Positions 1-8,136 of a stretch of DNA of 64,000 nucleotides are shown one piece after another. This DNA comes from JAJECS01 sp965243625 (GTDB taxonomy: Bacteria; Chloroflexota; UBA11872). Positions within the stretch are counted from its first letter, which is position 1. Every line of letters starts with the position of its first letter. A program made the translations under genes and the position numbers. The DNA is taken from assembly GCA_965243625.1 (NCBI GenBank), contig CBDEVI010000002.1, positions 1,178,001 to 1,242,000 on the forward strand, read 5' to 3'. The notes below the pieces were generated by a model. It was not told where the DNA came from, made no database searches, and saw only the letters and a list, made by a program, of their open reading frames with translations.

Positions 1-153
1 CACAAGGCTTCCGGGCGTTGGGAACGGAAAGCCACCAAGAAGCCGCGCCGCTGGCGCGTCAACGTGCAGCGCAAGCGGGTGTTCGTTGATGGGCGTTACC
101 AGCGCATGAACATCTGCACCGGCTGCATTCGTACGCTCGACAAAGAGGGCTAA
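1..153 (+). CDS. rpmB: 50S ribosomal protein L28, C-terminal part
   Basis: The window opens inside this gene; frame 1 gives 50 residues ending in TAA. The segment is basic (RWERKATKKPRRWRVNVQRK) followed by a V-F-V-D-G-R core and a C-x2-C pair near the end, which is the usual C-terminal half of bacterial L28, a structural protein of the large ribosomal subunit. The 5' end lies outside the window. Its stop codon overlaps the stop of the convergent rpe gene in the four bases CTAA, so there is no room for a separate terminator between them. Confidence 0.85.
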   Translation, partial: HKASGRWERKATKKPRRWRVNVQRKRVFVDGRYQRMNICTGCIRTLDKEG

Positions 154-842
154 TCGAGCGCACGCCGGAGCGCCCGCACGCCGGCGGCCGGGCCGTCCGG
201 ATGGCCGAACACCGAAGTTCCGGCGACCAGCACACTCCCGCCCGCGTGCACCACGCTCGGGGCCGTCTCGGCGTTGATGCCGCCGTCAACCACGAGGTCG
301 ACGTTCGAGGACTGGGATTCGATGCGGTCGGCCAGCGACGCGATGCGGTCGAGCATTTCGGGAATGAACGCCTGACCGCCGGCGCCAGGCTCCACGCTCA
401 TTACCAACACGATGTCGAGGGCGTCCAGATAGGGCCACAGCAATGACTCGGGCGTCCCGGGCCGCAGCGTGAGCCCGGCGCGCAAGCCAAGCTCACGGAT
501 TTGACCCAGGGTGGCGGCGGGATCCGCCGCGGCTTCCACGTGGATCGTGATGGCGTCGGCGCCCGCGGCGGCGAAATCCGCGATGTGCGGCTCGACCGGC
601 TCGATCATCAGGTGCACGTCCAGCGGCAGATCCGTTACGGCGCGCGCGGCAACGACCGCGGGTGTGCCGAACGAAATGCTCGGCACGAATGCGCCGTCCA
701 TCACGTCGACGTGAATCCAGTCGGCGCCGCCGGCGTCAACGGCCTGGATTTCCTGACCCAGACGGCCGAAATCCGCCGCCAGGATGGACGGGGCGATGCG
801 CGCCGGCGCCTCAGGAGGCATGGTGCGATGGAGCCATCGCAT
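150..842 (-). CDS. rpe: Ribulose-phosphate 3-epimerase
   Basis: Interconverts ribulose-5-phosphate and xylulose-5-phosphate in the pentose phosphate pathway, in the cytosol. The TIM-barrel signatures are all present: IAPSILAADF near the start, HVDVMDGAFVPSISFG, DVHLMI, VMSVEPGAGGQAF and a C-terminal VDGGIN phosphate-binding stretch. At 230 residues it has normal family length. A second ATG seven codons in (at 821) fits homologs better and would cut the overlap with rlmN from about 32 to 11 bases; neither start has a clear ribosome binding site. It is the last gene of the long minus-strand operon. Another pentose-pathway gene, gnd, lies elsewhere in the window at 35,393. Confidence 0.93.
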   Translation of the reverse strand: MRWLHRTMPPEAPARIAPSILAADFGRLGQEIQAVDAGGADWIHVDVMDGAFVPSISFGTPAVVAARAVTDLPLDVHLMIEPVEPHIADFAAAGADAITIHVEAAADPAATLGQIRELGLRAGLTLRPGTPESLLWPYLDALDIVLVMSVEPGAGGQAFIPEMLDRIASLADRIESQSSNVDLVVDGGINAETAPSVVHAGGSVLVAGTSVFGHPDGPAAGVRALRRALD

Positions 843-1929
843 CGGATCGTCGACGCCAAATCGCGCCGTCGGCCCGAAGCTGCCCGCAGGCCCCGGCGAT
901 TTCGCGTCCCCGGGTCCGCCGAACCGTCGCGGACACGCCGCGGCGCTGCAGCTCGTCGCGGAACCGGCGCGTCGTGCCGGCCGACGGCGCCTCGTAGGCC
1001 GCGCCCGGGAATGGGTTGAACGGAATCAGGTTCACGTGGCACGTCTGACCGTCGACGAGCCGCGCCAGATCGCGCGCCTGGCTCACGTGGTCGTTGACGT
1101 CGCGGAGCATGGTGTATTCGTACGATACCCGCCGCCGCGTCGCCCGCTGGTACGCGACGCTCGACGCCATCAAAGTCGCCAGGTCCACATGCTTGGCAAG
1201 CGGCACGAGGGTGGCGCGAACGTCGTCGCTCGCGGCGTGCAGCGAAATCGCCAGGCCAACTTGCCACGGCCAGCGCGTCAGCTCCGCGATTCCGGCCGGC
1301 AGACCCACCGTCGAAACGGTGACATGTCGCGCCCCGAGCCCGCCGCGATCCGGATCGACGAGCGCCTCGATTGCGTCGTGCACGTTGGCGGTGTTGGCCA
1401 GCGGTTCGCCCATCCCCATGAAGACGATGCGATCCGGCGCCCTGCCCGGCCTGCTTTCACGCCGCACGTGCAGAAACTGGTCGACGATCTCGCCGGCGCT
1501 CAGGTTGCGAGTCAGCCCCAGCGTGCCGGTGGCGCAAAAGGTGCATCCCATCGCGCATCCGGCTTGGGAGCTGACGCAAACCGTGGTGGCGGAGCCGCGC
1601 TCGGACGGCAACTGCACGGTTTCGAAGATGGTGTCGTCGGCCGTCCGAAAGAGGAAGGCCCGTGTCCCGTCGCCGGCAACGCGGACGCGATCAGGGCTGA
1701 TGCTGCTGAAGGCGAGCGCCATGTCGAGGCGTTCGCGGAGGATACGCGGCAGCGACGTGATCTGGTCGAAGCCGCGGGCCGCTCCGTCGTAGATTCCGCG
1801 ACGGACCTGGTCGCGTCGGTAGCGGGGCTCGTCGGGCAGGAGCCGCGCAAGCTCCGAATCGGAAATGGCGCTGGCCGCAGGCCGAGGCCCGGGCGCGCAT
1901 TCTCGGTCGGCCAAAGCGTTTGTCGTCAC
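811..1929 (-). CDS. rlmN: 23S rRNA (adenine-2503-C2)-methyltransferase, radical SAM
   Basis: Radical SAM enzyme that methylates A2503 of 23S rRNA and A37 of some tRNAs. The C-x3-C-x2-C iron-sulfur motif is visible as C125-AMG-C129-TF-C132, followed by MGMGEP at about 174-179. A conserved cysteine near the C-terminus (GACGQL, about 348) is the one that forms the methyl-transfer intermediate in this family. Length 372 residues is normal. GTG start; no strong Shine-Dalgarno sequence. The 3' end overlaps rpe, and the gene follows the two YugP-like peptidase genes in the same operon. Confidence 0.95.
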   Translation of the reverse strand: MTTNALADRECAPGPRPAASAISDSELARLLPDEPRYRRDQVRRGIYDGAARGFDQITSLPRILRERLDMALAFSSISPDRVRVAGDGTRAFLFRTADDTIFETVQLPSERGSATTVCVSSQAGCAMGCTFCATGTLGLTRNLSAGEIVDQFLHVRRESRPGRAPDRIVFMGMGEPLANTANVHDAIEALVDPDRGGLGARHVTVSTVGLPAGIAELTRWPWQVGLAISLHAASDDVRATLVPLAKHVDLATLMASSVAYQRATRRRVSYEYTMLRDVNDHVSQARDLARLVDGQTCHVNLIPFNPFPGAAYEAPSAGTTRRFRDELQRRGVSATVRRTRGREIAGACGQLRADGAIWRRRSDAMAPSHHAS

Positions 1930-1989
1930 GATCTCAGGTGGAGCGCCGCGGGTCGTTCCGCACCCACGACCGCCCCTGACCCGGCCCGT

Positions 1990-2721
1990 CTAGCGCCGTC
2001 CCCCGGTCAAGGCCAGCAAGCGGAGCGCGAAATACAGCACCTGCATGAGGGCGATGAACATGGCGGCCACGTAGGTCAAGGCCGCCGCGTCGAGCACCTT
2101 CTTGGCGTGCACGCGCTCGGGGCTGCTGACGACGCGCACCGACTCCATGAGCTTGAGGGCCCGGGCGCTGGCATTGAACTCCACCGGCAGCGTGATCAGG
2201 GAGAACACGAATGCCGTGCTGAAGAGCACCAGTCCGATGACGGCAACTGGGATGCCGATCTCGCTCTGCAGGAAGCCGGCCATCAGGAAGCCCGCAATCA
2301 GCAACACGTAGCCAAACTTCGACCCGAACGTCGTCACCGGCACCATGGCGCTGCGCATCACGAGCCACGGGTAGCGGGTCTGGTCCTGGACGGCGTGCCC
2401 GGCCTCGTGCGCCGCGATGGCGACGGCCGCCAGCGAGTTGCTGTTGTAGACGCCTTCCGACAGCCGCAGCACCTTGTGCCGGGGGTCGTAGTGGTCGGTC
2501 AGCTCGCCGGGCACCTTCCGGACATCCACGTTGTAGAGCCCGACCGCGTCCAGAATTCGCCGCGCGGCCATGGCCGCCGGCATGCCGGTCGACGAGACAA
2601 CTTGCGAGTACTTCTGGTAGGTGCCCCGCACGCGCGACTGTGCCCACATCGCGAGGATGAATGCCGGCGCCATGAGCACGATGTACCAAATGTCGAAGAA
2701 GGGGAAAAACACCGAAGGCAT
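1990..2721 (-). CDS. YugP-type neutral zinc metallopeptidase, membrane (copy 1)
   Basis: Membrane-bound zinc metallopeptidase of the Zn_peptidase_2 (YugP) family. The HEAGH metal-binding and catalytic motif lies at residues 105-109. A hydrophobic N-terminal segment (about 9-27) and two hydrophobic helices after the motif (about 133-190) suggest an integral membrane protein. The stretch ELTDHYDP before the motif is typical of the family. It has 243 residues. The substrate is not known in this family; a role in membrane protein quality control is inference. It is adjacent to a diverged paralog (2,828-3,529), an apparent tandem duplication. Confidence 0.85.
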   Translation of the reverse strand: MPSVFFPFFDIWYIVLMAPAFILAMWAQSRVRGTYQKYSQVVSSTGMPAAMAARRILDAVGLYNVDVRKVPGELTDHYDPRHKVLRLSEGVYNSNSLAAVAIAAHEAGHAVQDQTRYPWLVMRSAMVPVTTFGSKFGYVLLIAGFLMAGFLQSEIGIPVAVIGLVLFSTAFVFSLITLPVEFNASARALKLMESVRVVSSPERVHAKKVLDAAALTYVAAMFIALMQVLYFALRLLALTGGRR

Positions 2722-2827
2722 GCCCCGCGCGAACGGTCGTTCGCAGGCTCACAACCAGTCGCTCAAGGTTAGCACCGGGGCGTCCGGCGGCTGGTGCCAA
2801 ATCTCCCCTAACGGGCGGCATTCGCCG

Positions 2828-3529
2828 TCACCGAATCCTCCCGAAACCGCGCAGCCCACCGACGAGGATGCGCGCGAACGTGCCCACCAGCGACGCGATA
2901 TAGGTTAAGGCCGCGGCATGCAGCAATTCACGGACTCGCGGGCCCTCGGCCGGGGTGGTGATGCCCGCCGCTTCGAGCGATCGCTGGGCGCGGCGGCTGG
3001 CATCGAGTTCAACCGGCAGCGCCACGGCGGCAAGCAGCAAGGCCAGCAGCAGCCCCACGACGCCCGATGCCGCGATGGCGAAAGCCGTGGGATGCCGCGT
3101 GGCGATGCCGCCGATGAGCCCGAGCACCATGACTAGGGGCGCGATGGCGGCAAAGCCTGAAGCCGCCTTGGCCACGAGCACGCGCAGACGCAGCAACGGA
3201 TGCCCCAGCGCGTCCTGCATGGCGTGGCCGACCTCGTGCGCGGCAATCGCGACGGCGGCAATCGAGTCGTCCGCATAGACCCCTTCAGAGAGGCGCAGCT
3301 CGCGCCGCGCGGAGTCGTAGTGGTCGGTCAGCGTTCCCGGGACCGCAGTCACGCGGACGCTGCGCAGCCCGACCGACGCCAGCAGATAGCGTGCCGCCTG
3401 GTGAGCAGGCTGGCCGAAATCGGAAACGATGTCCGCATGCCGCGCGAAGATGTTGCGCACGCGATACTGCGTCCACATCACCGCCAGCATCGCCACCAGC
3501 GGCACGGCTCCGGCCAGTATCACTGCCAT
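2828..3529 (-). CDS. YugP-type neutral zinc metallopeptidase, membrane (copy 2)
   Basis: Second member of the Zn_peptidase_2 (YugP) family, 233 residues. The motif HEVGH is at 98-102, preceded by TLTDHYDSARRELRLSEGVY, which aligns closely with copy 1. It has an N-terminal transmembrane segment (about 3-20) and a pair of long hydrophobic helices at about 125-180. The ATG at 3,529 is preceded by AAGGG at good spacing. It is transcribed just upstream of copy 1 and downstream of fmt. The two copies share architecture but have clearly diverged outside the active-site region, so the duplication is not recent. Confidence 0.85.
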   Translation of the reverse strand: MAVILAGAVPLVAMLAVMWTQYRVRNIFARHADIVSDFGQPAHQAARYLLASVGLRSVRVTAVPGTLTDHYDSARRELRLSEGVYADDSIAAVAIAAHEVGHAMQDALGHPLLRLRVLVAKAASGFAAIAPLVMVLGLIGGIATRHPTAFAIAASGVVGLLLALLLAAVALPVELDASRRAQRSLEAAGITTPAEGPRVRELLHAAALTYIASLVGTFARILVGGLRGFGRIR

Positions 3530-3566
3530 GGCACCCTTCGGCGGCGCTCGGTATCCGTGTCCGAAT

Positions 3567-4544
3567 CTAGCTCGCGGGACGCGTCAGCGGCGGCCGCGGC
3601 GCGGGCGGCGGGTCGCCCCAGGCCGTTCGCAACAGTGCGCCGTAACCGTTGGCAAAGGCCCGCGCGGACATTGCCTTTCGACCCTCGGGTTGCAGCCGGA
3701 CCAGCCGCAGCGTGCCGGAACCGCAACCGACAAGGAGTGATTCACCGCCGAGCGACGCTCGGCCGACTGGACTGTCTTGATTCGAGGGCTGGTCCATCTC
3801 CACCACCGCCACGCGCTGCCCGGCAACCATCACAAAGGCCCCGGGCCATGGCTGAAACGCGCGCCACTGGTCGTAGAGGTCTTGCGCCGGCCGGCGCAGG
3901 TCCAACTCGGCGTCGGCTCGCTCCAGTGGTCGGGTAAGCGTCGCGGTCTCCGGGTCTTGCGGCTGGGCCCTCAGGCGCCCGCCGACCCACGGGTCGAGCA
4001 TTTCGTCCAGCAACTCGGCGCCCACCACGGCGAGCCGGTCGTGCAGGGCAGGCGACGTGTCATCCGGACGAATGGACTCCTCGCGCGCGGCGATCACCGG
4101 ACCCGTGTCAAGCCCGGCGTCCATGCGCATCAGCGTCACCCCGGAGCGAGTTCGCCCATCGCGGATCGCCGCCTGGATCGGGGATGCGCCTCGATACGCC
4201 GGCAGCAACGATGGGTGCAGGTTCACCACGCCCGCCGGGGCCAATTCGAGCAGCGACTCGCGCAGCAGGCGACCGTAGGCCACGACCACCAAGACGTCCG
4301 GCCGCGCCGCTCGAATGCGCTCCAGGCACGGTGCGTCGTTCGGGTTGGCGGGCTGCATGGTCGGAAGACCCGACTCCCGCGCCAGGGCGATCACAGCGGG
4401 CGTACGCTCGACGCCCCGGCGGCCCGCCGGCCGATCGGGCTGCGAGACGACCAGCTGCACGACGCCGCGCGCCTGCAACCGGCGCAGCGTCGGGAGCGCA
4501 AACTCCGGAGTGCCCAGAAAGACCGCGCGCACGTTGTCAGCCAC
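3567..4544 (-). CDS. fmt: Methionyl-tRNA formyltransferase
   Basis: Transfers a formyl group from 10-formyl-tetrahydrofolate to Met-tRNA(fMet) to make the initiator tRNA. The N-terminal formyltransferase domain contains NLHPSLLPAYRGASPIQ (108-124) and LDTGPV. N108, H110 and D146 match the catalytic triad of the family in position and spacing. The remaining C-terminal half is the tRNA-binding OB-like domain. Length 325 residues is normal. It sits directly downstream of def (27-base gap), so the enzymes that add and remove the formyl group are probably co-transcribed, a common bacterial arrangement. Confidence 0.96.
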   Translation of the reverse strand: MADNVRAVFLGTPEFALPTLRRLQARGVVQLVVSQPDRPAGRRGVERTPAVIALARESGLPTMQPANPNDAPCLERIRAARPDVLVVVAYGRLLRESLLELAPAGVVNLHPSLLPAYRGASPIQAAIRDGRTRSGVTLMRMDAGLDTGPVIAAREESIRPDDTSPALHDRLAVVGAELLDEMLDPWVGGRLRAQPQDPETATLTRPLERADAELDLRRPAQDLYDQWRAFQPWPGAFVMVAGQRVAVVEMDQPSNQDSPVGRASLGGESLLVGCGSGTLRLVRLQPEGRKAMSARAFANGYGALLRTAWGDPPPAPRPPLTRPAS

Positions 4545-4571
4545 TTCGTCCCGCGCGCCGCCGCGGCATGT

Positions 4572-5072
4572 CTAGGACGCCCGCAGGCGCCGCGCCTCTT
4601 CGGAGGCAGGATCCACGAACCGCAGGGCGTCCGGATCCGTCAGGCGGTCCGTGAAAACCACGCCGTCCAGGTGGTCGATCTCGTGCTGGATGGCGCGTGC
4701 CAAGAGTCCGGACGCCTCGCGCCGCAGCGGTCGACCGTTCGCGTCCAGCGCCCGCACCCGGATGTTCACCGCGCGTTCCACGGGTCCGTACCAGTTGGGC
4801 AGGCTCAGGCAGCCCTCGTCGGCGACCTCGGACCCACTAGACCAGACGATTTCAGGATTCACCAGCGCCAGCCGGTCGTCATCGACGCCCACCACGACCA
4901 GCCGCCAGGGGCGACCGACCTGGTTGGCCGCCACGCCAACCGCGTGGTGGTGGTCCATGGTGGCGAACATGTCGTCGATCATGCGGCGAATGCCCGGTGT
5001 CACGCTGCGAATGCGGCTGGACTTGCGCCGCAGCATCGGATGATCGACCGGGAGCACGGGAAGCGCAGGCAT
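4572..5072 (-). CDS. def: Peptide deformylase
   Basis: Metal-dependent hydrolase that removes the N-formyl group from nascent proteins. The three family motifs are present: GVAANQVG (46-53, including Q51), EGCLSLP (86-92, with metal ligand C88) and QHEIDHLDG (129-137, with ligands H130 and H134 and catalytic E131). The first motif has N where many homologs have P (AANQ rather than AAPQ), which is a tolerated variant. It has 166 residues and a clean ATG start. It lies between the priA remnant and fmt in the operon. Confidence 0.95.
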   Translation of the reverse strand: MPALPVLPVDHPMLRRKSSRIRSVTPGIRRMIDDMFATMDHHHAVGVAANQVGRPWRLVVVGVDDDRLALVNPEIVWSSGSEVADEGCLSLPNWYGPVERAVNIRVRALDANGRPLRREASGLLARAIQHEIDHLDGVVFTDRLTDPDALRFVDPASEEARRLRAS

Positions 5073-5081
5073 TGATCTGTG

Positions 5082-6623
5082 TTATGTCAACTCAATGGGG
5101 TCGACGTCAATCGTCCAGCCGCGGTGCAATTCCGGCAAGACCTTTCGGGCGTCCGCGCCAAAGAGCAAGAGCTGCCATACATATTGCCCCCGCCGCCGGT
5201 GCAACGCAGCCGGCGCGGGGCCGAGAATCTCAAGATCGAGCGGTTCGGCGGCGCCGGCAAGAGTCTCCAACTCCCGCCGCGCCCGCTGCGCTTCGGCCGC
5301 CGCCTTGTCGTCGTCGGCATGGGCGTAGGTGGCACGCGCCACCGGGCGAAACGGCGGCAGTCCCTCGGCCTGGCGCTCCTCCAGCTCCGCGCGGAAGAAA
5401 TGCCGGGTGTCGCCGGTCTGAAGGGCCTGGGTGACGTGGTGGCGCGGCATCAGCGTCTGCACCACCATGCGGGCGCCGGCCTCGCCGCCGGTCACGAGCC
5501 GCCGCAGCCGCATGAGGTTGATGAACACGCGTTCGGGCGCCAGGAAGTCGGGGAACTTGAGCCCCACGTCGGCCTGCACGATACCCAGCAACGATGCGCG
5601 CAGGGCCTCGCCGAATCCCCCCAGCCGCTGGGTGCCGACCAGCACGTCCACGCCCGCGCGTCGCTCGAACGCGCTCGCCGCCGCCTCGAGGTCGCGCGCC
5701 GGGCGGTCGCTATCCACCCGCTCGACGCGGGCCCTCGGAAACAGATGGCTCACCGCCTCCGCGACGGCCTCGGTGCCGTATCCCCACAGCCGCAAGCGGC
5801 GGCCGTGGCACACGGGGCAATAGCGCGGCGGGTCTTCGCGCCAGTTGCATACGTGGCACTGCAAGCTCGCCGCCTGGCGATGCTGGACGAGACCGGTGCT
5901 GCATCGCGGGCAGCCAAACACATGCCCACAGTCGCGGCAGACGGTGAGCGTCGCCGTGCCCCGTCGATTGACATAGAGCACTGCGCCTCCGTTGTCGTCC
6001 AATACTTGCCGCAGGGCCTCGAACAGGCGGCGTGAGATGACGCCGTGCCTTCCCACCTGAACCGCGCGGCGCATGTCCACCACGTCAACGCCGCCGCCTG
6101 GCTGCGGCGTTGCCTGGCATGACCGCGCGCTGACCAGACGCGATCGCTCGACCTCAACGTCGTAGAACGACTGCACGCTCGGAGTCTCGGATCCAAGCAC
6201 GAGCGGACATCCACTCAACTCGGCCAGGCGCCTCGCCACGACGCGCGTGTGGAAGCGCGGCGTGTTGCGGTGCTTGTGGCCCGCGTCCTCCTCGCGCTCC
6301 ACGATGACCACGCCCGGCGTCGACACCGGGGCGTAGACGACCGCGCGCGTACCGACCAGGACGTCCACCTCTCCCTGGCGCACGGCCATCCACAGCGCGA
6401 TGCGCTCGGCCGGCGTCCGTGCGCGTCCGACCTCCGCGACCTTCCCCGCGACGCGCGGCGCCAGCCAGTCGGCGAGGCGGGCCGACGTGCGGACGTCGGG
6501 GGCGATCACAAGCGCTTGCCGCCCGGCGCCCACCGCACCCTCGATCGACCGCGCGTAGACGGACCAGCGATCAGCCTCGTCACCCTGAATGATCCCCGCG
6601 CCCGCGTCGCCGCCTTCGAGCAT
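5082..6623 (-). CDS. priA: Primosomal protein N' (PriA), C-terminal part after a frameshift
   Basis: Helicase-like and zinc-binding part of PriA, the replication restart protein. The zinc module is intact, with a CRDCGHVFGCPRC block followed by CHVC and CPVC pairs, then LWGYGTEAVAEAV. GSETPSVQS replaces the usual GSATPS. The ATPase is degenerate. Where Walker A (GVTGSGKT) should be, the sequence reads GIIQGDEADRWSV, and the DEEH box reads EREEDAGH. This resembles the helicase-inactive PriA of Actinobacteria. The frame is open upstream of the first ATG, with residues KLDEAAWRQIQP joining in sense to the end of the N-terminal part at 6,506-7,483. One extra A in the AAAA run at 6,657-6,660 would fuse the two. 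Confidence 0.8.
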   Translation of the reverse strand: MLEGGDAGAGIIQGDEADRWSVYARSIEGAVGAGRQALVIAPDVRTSARLADWLAPRVAGKVAEVGRARTPAERIALWMAVRQGEVDVLVGTRAVVYAPVSTPGVVIVEREEDAGHKHRNTPRFHTRVVARRLAELSGCPLVLGSETPSVQSFYDVEVERSRLVSARSCQATPQPGGGVDVVDMRRAVQVGRHGVISRRLFEALRQVLDDNGGAVLYVNRRGTATLTVCRDCGHVFGCPRCSTGLVQHRQAASLQCHVCNWREDPPRYCPVCHGRRLRLWGYGTEAVAEAVSHLFPRARVERVDSDRPARDLEAAASAFERRAGVDVLVGTQRLGGFGEALRASLLGIVQADVGLKFPDFLAPERVFINLMRLRRLVTGGEAGARMVVQTLMPRHHVTQALQTGDTRHFFRAELEERQAEGLPPFRPVARATYAHADDDKAAAEAQRARRELETLAGAAEPLDLEILGPAPAALHRRRGQYVWQLLLFGADARKVLPELHRGWTIDVDPIELT

Positions 6624-7483
6624 GGGTTGAATCTGACGCCAGGCTGCCTCGTCAAGTTTTCCGCCGGGCGTCGCTCAGGCCCCACGACATCAACGAGATA
6701 TGGGGTGCTCGCGCGTCGCTCGACGCAGGCCAGGCCGCGCATGACCAGCGCGCGCAGGATTGGCTGGCCGACTCCCGCGGCGCGCAGCGCCTGCGCCACG
6801 GGAATGGGTCCATCGGCGGCCTCGAGCACCCGCCACAAATCGCGTTGCTTGGGTGCACGAGCCAACCGCGCGTCGACCGAGCCGGTGTCGTCGATCGCCG
6901 CCGCAGACACCAGTCGCTCGCCCGCCGGCTGCGGCAGGTGCAGAGAAATGCGCCGGTTGACGAGCCCCATCGCTACGAGCCGGCGGACTCCGGCACGGGC
7001 GGCTGTCTTTCCGGCAAGTCGACGGATCTCGGCCTCGGACGCTTCCCGGCGTTGGCGGATCAACTCCAGGGTCCGAGACTCCGCCGGGGCCAACGCGACC
7101 TGCGGCTCGCCGCCGTCGACCGCGGGCACGTAGGTCGAGCGCAGGTGCCGCGCAAGTCCCGGCGGGGCCGCGAGATTGAGTGCGGTCAGGATCGGCGCGG
7201 CGTAGCGACGCGCCGTCCACTCCACGAGCTCACGATGAACGGCATCCAGCATCTCCGCATCCCAGACGATGTCGAAGATTGGGCGGGTCGCCTCAACCGG
7301 AGAGGCGTCGCCCACCCGCATGACGACGGCATGCGATTGGCGGGTGCCGAACGGCACCAGCACCAGTTGTCCCGGCCGCACCCGCCCTTCGAGTTTCGCT
7401 GGAATCTCGTAGTGAAACGTCTGCGCGCCGCGCACGTCGCCCGCGGCGACGACGACCTCCGCGAAGCTTCGGGCGGCGGTCAC
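6506..7483 (-). CDS. priA: Primosomal protein N' (PriA), N-terminal part before a frameshift
   Basis: Carries the N-terminal 3' DNA-binding domain of PriA (FAEVVVAAGDVRGAQTFHYE, then GRVRPGQLVLVPFGTRQSH) and a winged-helix-like segment. The GTG at 7,481-7,483 is chosen because it overlaps the gmk stop as GTGA and starts just before the first conserved strand; an ATG farther upstream would run about 95 bases into gmk. Homology ends near codon VVGPERRPAEN; the downstream residues in this frame are an out-of-frame tail to 6,506. The natural continuation is in the -1 frame (gene part 5,082-6,623). Together they would form a PriA of about 790 residues. Confidence 0.75.
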   Translation of the reverse strand: MTAARSFAEVVVAAGDVRGAQTFHYEIPAKLEGRVRPGQLVLVPFGTRQSHAVVMRVGDASPVEATRPIFDIVWDAEMLDAVHRELVEWTARRYAAPILTALNLAAPPGLARHLRSTYVPAVDGGEPQVALAPAESRTLELIRQRREASEAEIRRLAGKTAARAGVRRLVAMGLVNRRISLHLPQPAGERLVSAAAIDDTGSVDARLARAPKQRDLWRVLEAADGPIPVAQALRAAGVGQPILRALVMRGLACVERRASTPYLVDVVGPERRPAENLTRQPGVRFNPCSKAATRARGSFRVTRLIAGPSTRGRSRVRWAPGGKRL

Positions 7484-8136
7484 GGCTCGACGGGAGGATC
7501 GCTCCAGGGACGCAGCGTCGCGGGGTCCACTCGCCGCGGGGACTCCCGCAGCCGCTCGGCCTCGACGATGGCCCACACCCGGTCCGCCGCGGCCTCGAGC
7601 TCGCCCGTGGCATTGGGCACCCGATAGTCCGCCCGGGAGGCAAAGTCCATTTCAAAACCGAGCATCGCCTGGAGACGCCGTTCGGACTCGTCGGGCGACT
7701 CGGTGCCGCGCGCCTGAAGTCGACGCATCACCTCCTCGACCGACGGCGGTTCGATGAAAATCACGATGGCCTCCGGCACGAGGCGCTGCAGCTCGCGCGC
7801 GCCCTGCACGTCAAGCCGCAGCACCACGTCCTGGCCGGCTGCCAGCGGTTCCTGGACCTGATGCAGCGGCGTGCCGTAGAGCCGCCCGTAGACGCGCGCC
7901 GACTCCAGGAACCACCCCGCGCGCAGGCGCGACTCGAATTCGGCCGGTTCGAGAAAGAAGTGGTCGCGGCCATCGACCTCGCCCTCGCGCGGCGCGCGCG
8001 TGACGGCGGTCGTCACCCACGAGAGGTCGACGCCTCGACCTCGCAGCGTGCGCAGCACGCTGTCCTTGCCCGCCGCGGTCGGCGCCGTCACCAGAAAGAG
8101 CAACCCCCGTGGCGGTGGGGCGGAGTTTCGGCTCAT
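7480..8136 (-). CDS. gmk: Guanylate kinase
   Basis: Phosphorylates GMP to GDP. A P-loop variant, APTAAGKDS (18-26), replaces the more common GPSGxGKxT, and VTRAPREGEVDGRDHFFL carries the GMP-binding arginine and tyrosine-region residues, with H in place of the usual Y. The rest (YGTPLHQVQEPL, LDVQGARELQ, FIEPPS) is typical of the family. It has 218 residues. The start overlaps the prmC stop as ATGA, and the stop overlaps the priA GTG, so translation is probably coupled through prmC, gmk and priA. Confidence 0.93.
   Translation of the reverse strand: MSRNSAPPPRGLLFLVTAPTAAGKDSVLRTLRGRGVDLSWVTTAVTRAPREGEVDGRDHFFLEPAEFESRLRAGWFLESARVYGRLYGTPLHQVQEPLAAGQDVVLRLDVQGARELQRLVPEAIVIFIEPPSVEEVMRRLQARGTESPDESERRLQAMLGFEMDFASRADYRVPNATGELEAAADRVWAIVEAERLRESPRRVDPATLRPWSDPPVEP

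Noticed and set aside
784..2772. Open frame of 662 codons on the plus strand opposite rlmN and the YugP gene
   Set aside because: It is a GC-rich antisense shadow: composition is Arg/His/Pro-rich, there is no family match, and conserved genes lie on the other strand.
6506..6660. Programmed -1 frameshift in priA
   Set aside because: The local sequence is CGGAAAAC, which does not make a standard X-XXY-YYZ slippery heptamer, and no downstream stem was found; base loss or assembly error is simpler.
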